Positions 1 through 8,270 of a DNA stretch of 29,791 bases are shown one piece after another (the first letter of the stretch is position 1; each line of letters opens with the position of its first letter). Made by a program: the position numbers and the translations under genes. This DNA is from Clostridia bacterium (lineage in GTDB: Bacteria > Bacillota > Clostridia > Oscillospirales > Acutalibacteraceae), in the NCBI GenBank assembly GCA_900752115.1, contig CAADUC010000095.1, positions 1 to 29,791 on the forward strand, in the 5' to 3' direction. Below the pieces are notes generated by a model, which was not told where the DNA came from, made no database searches, and saw nothing but the letters and a program-made list of their open reading frames with translations.

Positions 1-1
1 A

Positions 2-430
2 AATCTCGGGACGATTCTGCGTACTGCCGAGGCTTTGGGGCTTGGCAGCGTTCTTCTTGCGGGCGAATGCTGTGATGTTTATTCCCCCAAGGTTCTGCGG
101 GCGAGCATGGGGGCTGTTTTCCGCCTTCCTGTCTTTTTCTGCGGCAGTCTTCCGGAGGCTCTCCGCGCGCTGCACGAAAGAGGGTTCCTTTCCTGCGCGG
201 CGGTGCCGGATGATTCGGCGCTTCCGGTGACGCGGACCGACTTTTCCCGGCCCTGTCTGATGGCGGTCGGCAACGAGGGGAACGGCCTCTCTGCGGAAGC
301 GATTGCAGCCTGCCAAAGGCGTGTGACCATACCAATGCTTGGTCGCGCAGAAAGCCTCAACGCCGCTTCCTCTGCCGCGATTCTGATGTGGGAGATGATG
401 CGGGAGGGAGGCGCACGCCGTGGAGGATAA
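2..430 (+). CDS. TrmH/SpoU family RNA 2'-O-methyltransferase, 3' part (5' end outside window)
   Basis: This is the C-terminal 142 residues of a SPOUT-fold methyltransferase that transfers a methyl group from SAM to a ribose 2'-OH of rRNA or tRNA. The reading frame is open from base 2 to the TAA at 428-430, so the gene enters the window already in progress. All three SPOUT motifs are visible. Motif 1 is NLGTILRTAEALG at the very edge. Motif 2 is VGNEGNGLS in the second half. Motif 3 is SLNAASSAAILMWE near the end and completes the SAM-binding trefoil knot. The usual family length is about 260 residues, so roughly the N-terminal half, with any L30e-like RNA-binding domain, is missing. The stop overlaps the dprA GTG start by 11 bases, suggesting translational coupling. 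The exact target nucleotide cannot be told from this fragment. Confidence 0.88.
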   Translation, partial: NLGTILRTAEALGLGSVLLAGECCDVYSPKVLRASMGAVFRLPVFFCGSLPEALRALHERGFLSCAAVPDDSALPVTRTDFSRPCLMAVGNEGNGLSAEAIAACQRRVTIPMLGRAESLNAASSAAILMWEMMREGGARRGG

Positions 431-1655
431 CCGCATCTATTGGATTTGGATGCAGCAGGTTTTCGGCGCCGGCAGCATCAAACCGCGCAGAATCCTGGAG
501 CGCTATGGAAGCGCGCGGGAATTTTGCGAGGCCGGAAGGGAAAGCTGGCTTCAGGATGGCTTGTTTACTTCTGCGGAGCTGGAGCGTCTTTCCCGTGGGA
601 CGCTTGATAAGGCGCAGGCGCAGCTTGCATCGGCCGAGCGTCTCGGCCAGTCCGTGATCTGCCCGGATCAGCCGGAATTTCCTGTTTTGCTGCGGGAAAT
701 TCCTGCCTTGCCGTGCGCGATCTACTATAAGGGAGAACTGCCGCCTCCTGACGCGCTGTGCATTGCAATGGTCGGAACGCGCAAAGCCACGAGGGACGGA
801 ATGGACGCGGCGGGACAGCTTTCGTTTGATCTTGCCCGAAAAGGCGTTGTCATCGTCAGCGGCGGTGCGCTCGGCATTGATTCGGCCAGCCACATCGGAG
901 CGCTGCGGGCCGGAGGGCGCACGCTTTGTGTGCTTGGCTGCGGTCTTGATTACAAATATCTGATGCAGAACGCCTCTCTGCGCGAGACCATCGCGCAAAA
1001 CGGGGCGGTTTTGTCTGAGTTTCCGCCGGGTACGTCTCCCTCCCGAAAGACTTTTCCGATCCGCAACCGGCTGATTTCCGGCCTTTGTGCCGGTACGGTT
1101 GTTGTGGAAGCTCCGGAGAAGAGCGGCGCACTGATTACCGCCTCCACCGCTCTGGAGCAGGGAAGAGACGTCTTTGCCGTGCCCGGAACCATTCTCAATC
1201 CGGAGGCGAGAGGCGTCAATCGCATGATCCGCGACGGAGCGAAGCCCGCCCTCTGTGCGGAGGATATTCTGGAAGAGTATCCCGGCTGTACTCTGGAACC
1301 CGTAAAAACCAAGGCCGGTCTTGCGATAGAGCTTCCCGAACCGCCGTCCCAGTCCGGACGGAGCAGCGCAAAAACATTGGCGCATGAGAAAACGCCTGTT
1401 TCCGTGCAGACTCCCGGTTTGTCAGTTTGTGAGGAGAAATCGGCTGTTCCTGCCGGTTCTCAGGCGATCCCGGATCCGAAAATGCTTTCGCCGGACGCCG
1501 GAAGTTTGTACGCCGTGCTTGAACGGGAGCCGCGTCACATTTCAGAGCTTTCTCATAGCGCAGGACTGCCGCTTAACCGCGCGCTTTCCGCCATGACGGA
1601 GCTTGAGCTGGGCGGATGGGCGCGTTCTTTTTCCGGACGCCGGTTCAGCAGATAA
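420..1655 (+). CDS. dprA: DNA processing protein DprA (Smf)
   Basis: DprA binds incoming single-stranded DNA in the cytoplasm and loads RecA on it during natural transformation. The GTG at 420 is chosen because AGGGAG at 405-410 lies nine bases upstream; it lies inside the end of the preceding methyltransferase gene. The 411-residue product has an N-terminal helical segment (about 1-75). A Rossmann-like core follows (about 114-290), with VGTRKAT, SGGALGIDSASH, FPIRNRLISGL, SGALITASTALEQGR and FAVPG, which are the family signatures. A winged-helix domain occupies about 357-411. A Pro/Ser/Lys-rich linker (about 295-355) joins the two domains and looks unstructured. DprA genes often sit beside topA in Firmicutes, as here. 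Presence of DprA alone does not prove the organism is competent. Confidence 0.96.
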   Translation: MEDNRIYWIWMQQVFGAGSIKPRRILERYGSAREFCEAGRESWLQDGLFTSAELERLSRGTLDKAQAQLASAERLGQSVICPDQPEFPVLLREIPALPCAIYYKGELPPPDALCIAMVGTRKATRDGMDAAGQLSFDLARKGVVIVSGGALGIDSASHIGALRAGGRTLCVLGCGLDYKYLMQNASLRETIAQNGAVLSEFPPGTSPSRKTFPIRNRLISGLCAGTVVVEAPEKSGALITASTALEQGRDVFAVPGTILNPEARGVNRMIRDGAKPALCAEDILEEYPGCTLEPVKTKAGLAIELPEPPSQSGRSSAKTLAHEKTPVSVQTPGLSVCEEKSAVPAGSQAIPDPKMLSPDAGSLYAVLEREPRHISELSHSAGLPLNRALSAMTELELGGWARSFSGRRFSR

Positions 1656-1681
1656 TCTGCGGCGGTTGCCGCCGCGAGCCA

Positions 1682-1733
1682 TGCTCTGTTAAAATCCACC
1701 GAAGCGCTTTAGACGGCGGATTTTAACAGAGCA
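1682..1733. repeat. Long imperfect palindrome between dprA and topA
   Basis: Arms at 1682-1700 and 1715-1733 are 19 bases each and pair with a single A/C mismatch, around a 14-base loop that itself contains the palindrome AAGCGCTT. The arms read TGCTCTGTTAAAATCC and its complement. Neither side is followed by a T-run, so it is not a typical intrinsic terminator. It may be a REP- or MITE-like dispersed palindromic unit, or a structured part of the dprA-topA transcript. A further small hairpin (GCGGC-GGTT-GCCGC, 1659-1672) lies just after the dprA stop. Confidence 0.7.
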
Positions 1734-1744
1734 GGACTGTCCCA

Positions 1745-1773
1745 TGCGGGCGGGAAGGCTGCCCGCACAGCCT
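1745..1773 (+). other. Two mutually exclusive hairpins in the topA leader
   Basis: TGCGGGC at 1745-1751 can pair with GCCCGCA at 1761-1767. AGGCTG at 1756-1761 can instead pair with CAGCCT at 1768-1773. The two stems share base 1761, and the second left arm lies in the loop of the first, so only one can form. They end about 30 bases before the topA ribosome binding site. Such switching folds are typical of leader control, but no known riboswitch class is recognised here. Confidence 0.4.
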
Positions 1774-1813
1774 GTACCCCTCTCCAATCGGAACAGAAAG
1801 ATGAGGTGTTTTT

Positions 1814-3916
1814 ATGTCCAAGCTTGTCATCGTGGAGTCACCGACAAAGGTGAAAACGATTAAGAAATATCTCGGCGCAGAATACGATGTGGTTGCGACC
1901 ATGGGTCACATCCGCGATCTTCCGGAGTCCCGTCTGAGCGTCGATATTAAAAAGAAATTTGCACCCAAATACGAGATTATCAAGGGAAAGGAAAAGCTCG
2001 TGGAGGAGCTCAAGGAGAAGGCTGAGAAGAGCAGCGGCGTCCTCCTCGCGACCGACCCGGATCGTGAGGGAGAGGCGATCTCCTGGCACCTGGCTTATAT
2101 TCTCGGTTTGGATACGAGTGAAAAGAATCGCGTGACCTTCAATGAGATCACCAAGACGGGTATTACCGCCGGAATGGAGCATCCGCGCAGCATTGATCAG
2201 AATCTGGTCAACGCGCAGCAGGCCCGCCGTATTCTGGATCGTCTTGTCGGCTACAAGCTCAGCCCGTTTCTGTCACAGAAAATCCGCCGCGGACTTTCCG
2301 CGGGCCGCGTGCAGTCCGTCGCGGTGCGTCTTATTGTCGATCGTGAGGATGAGATTCGCGCTTTCAAACCCGAGGAGTACTGGACCATTGACGCAAAACT
2401 CATTCCTCAGGGCTCCCGCAGAGCATTTCCGGCCTCCTTCTATGGTACGACAGAGGCAAAGATGAAGATTGAGAACGGCGAAGAGGCGGATCGCATTCTT
2501 GCCGATCTCAAGGATGCCGCTTACAAAGTGGCAAAGGTGAAGAAGGGAACCCGCCGCAAATCTCCCGCGCCGCCGTTTATTACGTCGACGCTCCAGCAGG
2601 AGGCTTCGCGCCGGCTTGGCTTTCAGGCCAAGCGCACGATGAAGGCTGCGCAGGAGCTGTATGAAGGCGTGGAAATCGGCGATCTCGGCGCGGTTGGTCT
2701 GATTACGTACATGAGAACCGATTCACTGCGTATTTCTGAGGATGCGATCGCGGAGGTTACGGCATACATTGAGGGCCGTTGGGGCAAGAAATATCTGCCC
2801 GAATCCCCGCGTCATTTCAAGACGCGTGCGAACGCGCAGGATGGCCACGAAGCGATTCGTCCGACAACCATTGAGCTGTCTCCCGATAAGGTGAAGGACA
2901 GTCTGTCGAACGATCAGTATAAGCTCTATAAGCTGATCTGGGAGCGCTTTGTTGCCTGCCAGATGGCAAATTGTCTGCAGAGTACAACGCAGGCCGATAT
3001 TGTCGCTCCCGGTGCGTCGGGAACCGAATATCTCTTCAAGGCTTCCGGATATACCGTCACCTTTGACGGCTTTACCGTCCTTTACGAGGAGGGTAAGGAT
3101 GAGGAGACGGCGGACGAGGGGAGTTTGCCTCCGCTTGAAAACGACATGAAGCTGCGCTGCAAGGAAATTCAGGGCAACCAGCATTTCACACAGCCGCCTG
3201 CCCGCTACACCGAGGCGACGCTTATTAAGGCGCTTGAGGAGAACGGTATTGGCCGTCCGTCGACGTATGCCGCAACGATCTCCACCATCACGGGCCGCAA
3301 CTATGTTGTTCGTGAGGGCAAGGCACTCAAGCCGACCGAGCTCGGCGAGGTGACGACGAAGCTCATGAAGGAACGCTTCCCGAAGATCGTGAACGTCAAG
3401 TTTACCGCGCAGGTGGAAAATGATCTCGACAGCGTGCAGAGCGGAGAGAGCGATTGGGTGGAAACGCTGGACCGCTTTTACGGTGACTTTGACAAAACGC
3501 TTAAGCAGGCCAAGGAAGAGATGAAGGGCGTCAAGATCCAGCTGAAAGAGGACGAGACGGATATCATCTGTGAGAAGTGCGGCCGCCGGATGGTGATTAA
3601 AACGGGCCGCTTCGGCCGGTTCATTGCCTGCCCCGGATATCCCGAATGCAAGAACGTCAAGAAGCTGGTACAGGAGAACGGTGCGGATTGCCCGAAGTGC
3701 GGCGGCAAGGTCGTCGTGAAAAAGTCGAAGAAAGGCCGTGTGTTTTACGGCTGCTCCAACTATCCGAATTGCGATTTTGTTTCCTGGGATGAGCCGACGC
3801 TGCAGAAATGCCCGCGCTGCGGCAAAACCCTTCTGAAGAAAAAGGGAAAGAAGCCGAAATATTATTGCGTCACCCCCGAGTGCGGGTACGAGAAGGTTGA
3901 GGAAAACGAGGAATGA
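1814..3916 (+). CDS. topA: DNA topoisomerase I (type IA)
   Basis: Relaxes negative supercoils behind transcription and replication by transient single-strand cleavage through a 5'-phosphotyrosine. The ATG at 1814 has GAGGTG at 1803-1808. The 700-residue product starts with a TOPRIM domain (SKLVIVESPTK with Glu8, and the DPDRE acidic motif at 81-85). The catalytic tyrosine is Tyr299 in GLITYMRTDS, and the gate-domain motif NGIGRPSTYA is present. The C-terminal tail carries three four-cysteine zinc ribbons (CEKCG...C...C, CPKCG...C...C, CPRCG...C...C) that bind single-stranded DNA. Length and domain order are normal for Firmicute TopA. The stop overlaps the trmFO start as ATGA, so the two genes are almost certainly co-transcribed. 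The preceding 158-base gap is full of inverted repeats and shows no clear promoter. Confidence 0.98.
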   Translation: MSKLVIVESPTKVKTIKKYLGAEYDVVATMGHIRDLPESRLSVDIKKKFAPKYEIIKGKEKLVEELKEKAEKSSGVLLATDPDREGEAISWHLAYILGLDTSEKNRVTFNEITKTGITAGMEHPRSIDQNLVNAQQARRILDRLVGYKLSPFLSQKIRRGLSAGRVQSVAVRLIVDREDEIRAFKPEEYWTIDAKLIPQGSRRAFPASFYGTTEAKMKIENGEEADRILADLKDAAYKVAKVKKGTRRKSPAPPFITSTLQQEASRRLGFQAKRTMKAAQELYEGVEIGDLGAVGLITYMRTDSLRISEDAIAEVTAYIEGRWGKKYLPESPRHFKTRANAQDGHEAIRPTTIELSPDKVKDSLSNDQYKLYKLIWERFVACQMANCLQSTTQADIVAPGASGTEYLFKASGYTVTFDGFTVLYEEGKDEETADEGSLPPLENDMKLRCKEIQGNQHFTQPPARYTEATLIKALEENGIGRPSTYAATISTITGRNYVVREGKALKPTELGEVTTKLMKERFPKIVNVKFTAQVENDLDSVQSGESDWVETLDRFYGDFDKTLKQAKEEMKGVKIQLKEDETDIICEKCGRRMVIKTGRFGRFIACPGYPECKNVKKLVQENGADCPKCGGKVVVKKSKKGRVFYGCSNYPNCDFVSWDEPTLQKCPRCGKTLLKKKGKKPKYYCVTPECGYEKVEENEE

Positions 3917-5241
3917 TTCAGGTCATAGGAGCCGGGCTGGCCGGATGCGAGGCCGCGTGGCAGATTGCGCAGGCGGGCGAGGAAGCCGAACTCATCGAAA
4001 TGAAGCCGGCCCGCTATTCACCCGCCCATAAAAGCCCGCTGTTTGCCGAACTGATCTGCTCCAACTCGCTGAAAGCGGCGCGGATTGAGAGTGCCGCGGG
4101 ATTGCTCAAGGAGGAAATGCGCCGCCTCGGTTCGCTTTTAACGGAATGCGCGGCGGCTTGCGCCGTCCCGGCGGGAGGAGCGCTTGCCGTCGACAGGGAG
4201 GAGTTTTCCTCCCTTGTGACAAAGCGTATCCGGGAGCATCCGCGCATCCGCGTGCGTACCGGCGAGGAGGTCTGTGAGCTTCCCGGAGAGGGCATTGCCG
4301 TGATTGCAACCGGTCCGCTCACGTCCGATGCTCTCGCGGAAAAGATTCGTGAAGTATGCGGCGGCGGGCTGAGCTTTTTTGACGCGGCGGCCCCGATTGT
4401 CACTGCGGACAGTCTGGACATGAGCCGCGTTTTCCGTGCTTCCCGGTACGACAAGGGAGGCGACGACGCTTATCTGAACTGCCCGTTTGACAAGCCGTCC
4501 TACGAGGCGTTCCGTGAGGCGCTGGTACAGGCGGAGCGTGCGCCGGTGCACGATTTCGACGTGCGCGATCCGAAGGTTTACGAGGGGTGTATGCCGATTG
4601 AGGTGCTTGCGCAGCGCGGGATGGATGCGATGCGCTACGGACCGATGAAGCCCGTCGGACTGCGCGATCCGGCAACGGGACGCCGTCCCTGGGCGGTCGT
4701 GCAGCTGCGCCGTGAGGATCGCGAGGGAACGCTCTATAATCTCGTTGGTTTCCAGACCAATCTGAAATTCGGCGAACAGAAGCGTGTGTTCGGGATGATC
4801 CCGGGACTGGAGCACGCAGAGTTTACACGCTACGGCGTGATGCACCGCAACACATTCCTGAATTCCCCCGCGCTGCTCAATGCCGATTTCAGCATGCGCG
4901 AGCGTCCGGCGCTCTTCTTTGCCGGGCAGATTACCGGCGTGGAGGGCTATATGGAGTCCGCTGCTTCCGGTCTGATGGCGGGACGCAACGCTGTGCGCCG
5001 CCTGCGCGGGGAGGAAACCTGGGTGCTTCCGTGTGAGACGATGATCGGCGCTCTCAGCCGCTATATGGCGGAGGGAGGAGAGAGCGAGTTCCAGCCTATG
5101 GGCGCGAACTTCGGCATTGTACCGCCGCTTGGCATGAAAATCAAGGATAAGCGCGATCGCTACGCTGTTTTTGCCCAGCGGGGACTGGATGCGCTTGAGC
5201 GCTTTTTAAAAGAGCATGCGCCGGAAGGCAGAGAGTCTTAA
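3913..5241 (+). CDS. trmFO: Methylenetetrahydrofolate-tRNA-(uracil-5-)-methyltransferase TrmFO
   Basis: Makes 5-methyluridine at position 54 of the tRNA T-loop, using methylenetetrahydrofolate as carbon donor and FAD as reductant, in contrast to the SAM-dependent TrmA of E. coli. The start ATG overlaps the topA stop by four bases. The N-terminus has the FAD dinucleotide-binding motif GAGLAGCEAA (6-15), followed by the family signature around LICSNSLK, with Cys49 equivalent to a redox cysteine of the family. A second conserved cysteine lies in the segment GCMPIEVLAQRG, and the C-terminal GVEGYMESAASGLMAG segment closes the FAD site. At 442 residues it is of normal length. The topA-trmFO pairing is common in Firmicutes. 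Confidence 0.97.
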   Translation: MIQVIGAGLAGCEAAWQIAQAGEEAELIEMKPARYSPAHKSPLFAELICSNSLKAARIESAAGLLKEEMRRLGSLLTECAAACAVPAGGALAVDREEFSSLVTKRIREHPRIRVRTGEEVCELPGEGIAVIATGPLTSDALAEKIREVCGGGLSFFDAAAPIVTADSLDMSRVFRASRYDKGGDDAYLNCPFDKPSYEAFREALVQAERAPVHDFDVRDPKVYEGCMPIEVLAQRGMDAMRYGPMKPVGLRDPATGRRPWAVVQLRREDREGTLYNLVGFQTNLKFGEQKRVFGMIPGLEHAEFTRYGVMHRNTFLNSPALLNADFSMRERPALFFAGQITGVEGYMESAASGLMAGRNAVRRLRGEETWVLPCETMIGALSRYMAEGGESEFQPMGANFGIVPPLGMKIKDKRDRYAVFAQRGLDALERFLKEHAPEGRES

Positions 5242-5284
5242 CCGGCAGACGGAACGAAGACAGCAGGAAAACGGGATTAACGAG

Positions 5285-5313
5285 TTGTATTCCGGCACGA
5301 CGCACCGTAAAGA
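5285..5313 (+). promoter_or_regulatory. Possible weak promoter ahead of plsX
   Basis: TTGTAT (5285-5290) and TAAAGA (5308-5313) are separated by 17 bases inside the 136-base gap between trmFO and plsX. Both boxes match the sigma-A consensus only partly. The gap contains no clear terminator; a short stem GCaCCGTA/TACGGcGC around 5302-5325 is the only fold seen. Read-through from trmFO is equally possible. Confidence 0.3.
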
Positions 5314-5377
5314 ATGGTACGGCGCAGCCGTTACAGGCCGCAGAGCCAAGAAATTTTGAAAAGCAGGGGATGTACTT

Positions 5378-6385
5378 ATGAAAATCATTGTAGACGCGTT
5401 TGGCGGGGACAACGCCCCCCTCGAAATCATCAAGGGCTGCGCGGAAGCGACGAGTGAGCTTGATATTGATATCATGCTTACCGGAGATGAAAAGGAGATC
5501 CGCCGTGTGGCGCAGGAGAATCGGATTTCTCTCAACCGCATTGAGATTGCGGATGCGCCCGATGTGATTACGATGGAGGACTCCGCCGGGGATATTATGA
5601 AGAGCAAGAACAATTCCTCCATGGCGCTGGGACTGAAAAAGCTGGCGGCCGGAGAGGGGGACGCATTTCTCTCTGCGGGAAATTCCGGCGCTCTTGTGGT
5701 GGGCGCGACGATGATTGTCAAACGGATCAAAGGTGTCAAGCGTGTGGCGTTTGCACCCGTTATGCCCAAGGACAAGGGCTTTTTTATGCTGATTGACAGC
5801 GGCGCCAACGTTGATTGCAAACCGGAAATGCTCCGTCAGTTTGGCGTGATGGCCTCCATTTATGTGGAGAAGGTTATGGGCGTCAAAAATCCGCGCGTCG
5901 GCCTCGCGAACGTCGGCGTGGAGGATCATAAGGGAGGAGAGCTGCAGCACGAAGCTTTCGCTCTGCTCAAGGAGTCGCCGATCAACTTTATCGGCAACAT
6001 TGAGGCGCGTGATATTCCCTTTGATGCGGCGGACGTCGTTGTGGCGGATGGTTTTACTGGCAACTGCATCCTGAAGCTTTATGAGGGTGTCGCAATGGCC
6101 ATGATGGGGAAAATCAAGGCGATTTTCAAGAAGAATCTGAAAAATACCATTGCCGCATCCCTGATTATGAAGGATCTCAAAGGCCTCAAAAAGGAAATGG
6201 ACTATAACGAGTACGGCGGTGCGCCGATTATGGGCGCCGCGAAGCCGGTCTTTAAGGCACACGGCAGTTCCTCGGCCAAGACGATCAAGAGTGCGCTGCG
6301 TCTGACCAAGGCGTATGTGGCAGGAAATGTTGTGAAAGAGATTGCCGATTCCATCCAGGCCATGAAAGGGGAGAGCGACGCATGA
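5378..6385 (+). CDS. plsX: Phosphate acyltransferase PlsX
   Basis: Converts acyl-ACP to acyl-phosphate, the acyl donor that PlsY uses in the first step of membrane phospholipid synthesis; it acts peripherally at the membrane. The ATG is preceded by AGGGGA at 5365-5370. The 335-residue protein starts with the family signature IVDAFGGDNAP and keeps AFLSAGNSGALVVGA and VVADGFTGNC, typical of the PlsX/phosphotransacetylase-like fold. Length is normal. The stop overlaps the rnc start (ATGA). In many Firmicutes acpP or fab genes lie between plsX and rnc; they are absent here, so acyl carrier protein must be encoded elsewhere. No FapR-type operator was recognised upstream. Confidence 0.97.
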   Translation: MKIIVDAFGGDNAPLEIIKGCAEATSELDIDIMLTGDEKEIRRVAQENRISLNRIEIADAPDVITMEDSAGDIMKSKNNSSMALGLKKLAAGEGDAFLSAGNSGALVVGATMIVKRIKGVKRVAFAPVMPKDKGFFMLIDSGANVDCKPEMLRQFGVMASIYVEKVMGVKNPRVGLANVGVEDHKGGELQHEAFALLKESPINFIGNIEARDIPFDAADVVVADGFTGNCILKLYEGVAMAMMGKIKAIFKKNLKNTIAASLIMKDLKGLKKEMDYNEYGGAPIMGAAKPVFKAHGSSSAKTIKSALRLTKAYVAGNVVKEIADSIQAMKGESDA

Positions 6386-7092
6386 GCCGCTCCAGACAGC
6401 CTGTGCCTGCTCCCGATTGGAAAGCGCTTGAGAAAAATATCGGCTATCACTTTCAGAATATCGGGCTGCTCCGGAACGCTCTGACGCATTCCTCCTACGC
6501 AAACGAAAACAAGAAATCGTCAGGCAGCAACGAACGGCTGGAATTCCTCGGCGATTCCGTGCTCGGTTATGTGGTGGCGGATTACCTGTTCTGTCATTGT
6601 CCGCATTTGCCGGAGGGGGAGCTGACCAAGACGCGTGCGGCTCTTGTTTGTGAGAAGGCGTGCTGTGGGTTTTCCCGTCAGCTTGAGGTAGGAAAGTATC
6701 TCCTGCTCAGCCACGGCGAGCAGAATTCCGGCGGCGCATCCCGTTCGTCCATTCTGGCGGATGCGTTTGAAGCGATTATTGCGGCCATCTATCTGGACGG
6801 CGGTATGGAGGAGGCGCGCAGCTTTATTCTGCGCTTTATCAAGCCGATGCTTCAGACTGCCCGGCCCAAGCCGTTCAAGGATTACAAGACCATGCTGCAG
6901 GAAATCATTCAGAAGAATCCGGAGGAATCGCTCGAGTATGTCCTCACGGGCGAAAGCGGTCCGGATCATGACAAGCACTTTACCGTCGAGGTGCATTTGA
7001 ACTCGAATGTGATCGGCAAGGGAGGCGGGCGCAGCAAAAAGGAAGCGGAGCAGCAGGCCGCCCGCGAGGCTCTCGAGCTGATGGGCTACTGA
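6382..7092 (+). CDS. rnc: Ribonuclease III
   Basis: Double-strand-specific endoribonuclease that processes the 30S rRNA precursor and structured mRNAs. The 236-residue product has the N-terminal endonuclease domain with the signature ERLEFLGDS (51-59), containing the catalytic acidic cluster, and a second acidic patch in DAFEAIIAAIYLDGG. The C-terminal double-stranded RNA-binding domain covers about 165-236, with the lysine-rich GGGRSKKEAEQQAAREAL helix. The ATG overlaps the plsX stop and the TGA overlaps the next ATG by one base (TGATG), so plsX, rnc and the radical SAM gene are translationally coupled. Placement just upstream of smc and ftsY is the conserved Firmicute arrangement. Confidence 0.98.
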   Translation: MSRSRQPVPAPDWKALEKNIGYHFQNIGLLRNALTHSSYANENKKSSGSNERLEFLGDSVLGYVVADYLFCHCPHLPEGELTKTRAALVCEKACCGFSRQLEVGKYLLLSHGEQNSGGASRSSILADAFEAIIAAIYLDGGMEEARSFILRFIKPMLQTARPKPFKDYKTMLQEIIQKNPEESLEYVLTGESGPDHDKHFTVEVHLNSNVIGKGGGRSKKEAEQQAAREALELMGY

Positions 7093-8126
7093 TGCGCCAT
7101 GCAAATGCGGCCGTCTTTGTGCCGCACATCGGTTGTCCTCACCGGTGCAGCTTCTGCAATCAAAATACCATTACAGGCTGTGCTGCGCTGCCCGGTCCTG
7201 CCGAAGTTCGGGCGGCGGCCCAGCGTGCTGCGGAAACATTGCCTCCCGGCGTGCCGGCGGAGTTTGCTTTCTTTGGGGGCAGCTTTACCGCCATCGGGCG
7301 CGATTTGATGGTCCCTCTGCTGGAAGCGGTGCAGCCTTTTTTGCGCGAAGGCGTTTTTTCAGGGATTCGCTGCTCCACACGGCCTGACTGTATTGACGCG
7401 GAGATCCTTTCGCTCCTGAAGGATTACGGCGTGAAGGCGGTTGAGCTTGGTGCGCAGAGCATGGATGACGCTGTTCTCCTCAAAAACGGCAGAGGGCATA
7501 CTGCCGCCGACGTGGAGTGTGCTTCCCGGCTGATTCAGGAAGCGGGGCTTTCTCTTGGACTGCAGATGATGACGGGACTGCCGGGGGACTCGCCGGAGGG
7601 CGCGAGGGAAACGGCTCGCCGCCTGGCCGCGCTGCGTCCCGAGACGATGCGGATTTATCCGGCAATTGTTTTGCCCGGTACGGCAATGGCCCGCTGGTAT
7701 GAGGAAGGAACGTATCGGCCGATGGAGCTTGGAGAAGCGATCGAACTCTGTGCGGATCTTCTCGATTTTTTTGAGTCGCAGGGGATCCGTGTGATTCGAT
7801 TGGGTCTGCACAGCTCGCCGGAGCTGGAGCATGATCGTCTGGCCGGGCCGTATCATCCCGCTTTCCGGGAGCTGTGCCAGAGCCGCCGATTTCTCTGCGG
7901 AATTGAGCGTGCGCTCGGAGGGCGGACGGAAGCTTGCCGTCTCTTTGTTTCGCCGCGCGATCTTTCCGCTGTACTCGGTCAGAAGCGCGCGAACGTGAGC
8001 GAGCTGTGTGGGAAAGGGTATTCTGTCACTGTTGTCCCACGGGAGGAAATTCCGCGGGGCTGGTTTTCCGTCTCTTTTCCCGGAGAGGAGGAACGGCTTT
8101 TCTCCTTCACGGATCGTCCGGTGTGA
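7092..8126 (+). CDS. Radical SAM protein, Elp3-like, function unknown
   Basis: Predicted radical SAM enzyme of 344 residues. The [4Fe-4S]-binding motif is C15-PHR-C19-SF-C22 near the N-terminus, preceded by FVPHIGCPH, and FAFFGGSFT follows as the usual SAM-contacting strand. QMMTGLPGDSPEGA and MRIYPAIVLPGT are typical of the Elp3/coproporphyrinogen-oxidase-like subgroup. Unlike full Elp3 there is no C-terminal acetyltransferase domain; the last 90 residues are a short unassigned region. The gene shares one base with the rnc stop. Radical SAM genes of this type are, from family knowledge, a recurrent neighbour of rnc and smc in Clostridia, but the substrate is not established. The context suggests RNA modification, which is an inference. 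An oxygen-independent coproporphyrinogen dehydrogenase role is less likely given the short length and the CPHRCSFC spacing. Confidence 0.85.
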   Translation: MRHANAAVFVPHIGCPHRCSFCNQNTITGCAALPGPAEVRAAAQRAAETLPPGVPAEFAFFGGSFTAIGRDLMVPLLEAVQPFLREGVFSGIRCSTRPDCIDAEILSLLKDYGVKAVELGAQSMDDAVLLKNGRGHTAADVECASRLIQEAGLSLGLQMMTGLPGDSPEGARETARRLAALRPETMRIYPAIVLPGTAMARWYEEGTYRPMELGEAIELCADLLDFFESQGIRVIRLGLHSSPELEHDRLAGPYHPAFRELCQSRRFLCGIERALGGRTEACRLFVSPRDLSAVLGQKRANVSELCGKGYSVTVVPREEIPRGWFSVSFPGEEERLFSFTDRPV

Positions 8127-8163
8127 CGAAAAGGCGGTTCGAAGAATTCAGTTTGCACAACCC

Positions 8164-8185
8164 GGCGGAAAACGCCCCGTTTTTT
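8164..8185 (+). terminator. Weak terminator-like hairpin after the radical SAM gene
   Basis: GGCG (8164-8167) and CGCC (8173-8176) can pair around GAAAA, and a run of six T follows at 8180-8185 after CCG. The stem is only four pairs, so at best it reduces read-through into smc. The rest of the 144-base gap shows no convincing promoter. Confidence 0.33.
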
Positions 8186-8270
8186 ATGGGAGGGCGCTTC
8201 AAGCCGCAGAGCGGCGTCGCTTTCCCGGATGTTCAAACAAAGGCCACACGAATAAGGAGGGCATGGCTCT

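Noticed and set aside
5141..6502. 453-codon antisense frame over plsX
   Set aside because: Covered by trmFO, plsX and rnc on the plus strand; no start signal and no recognisable protein.
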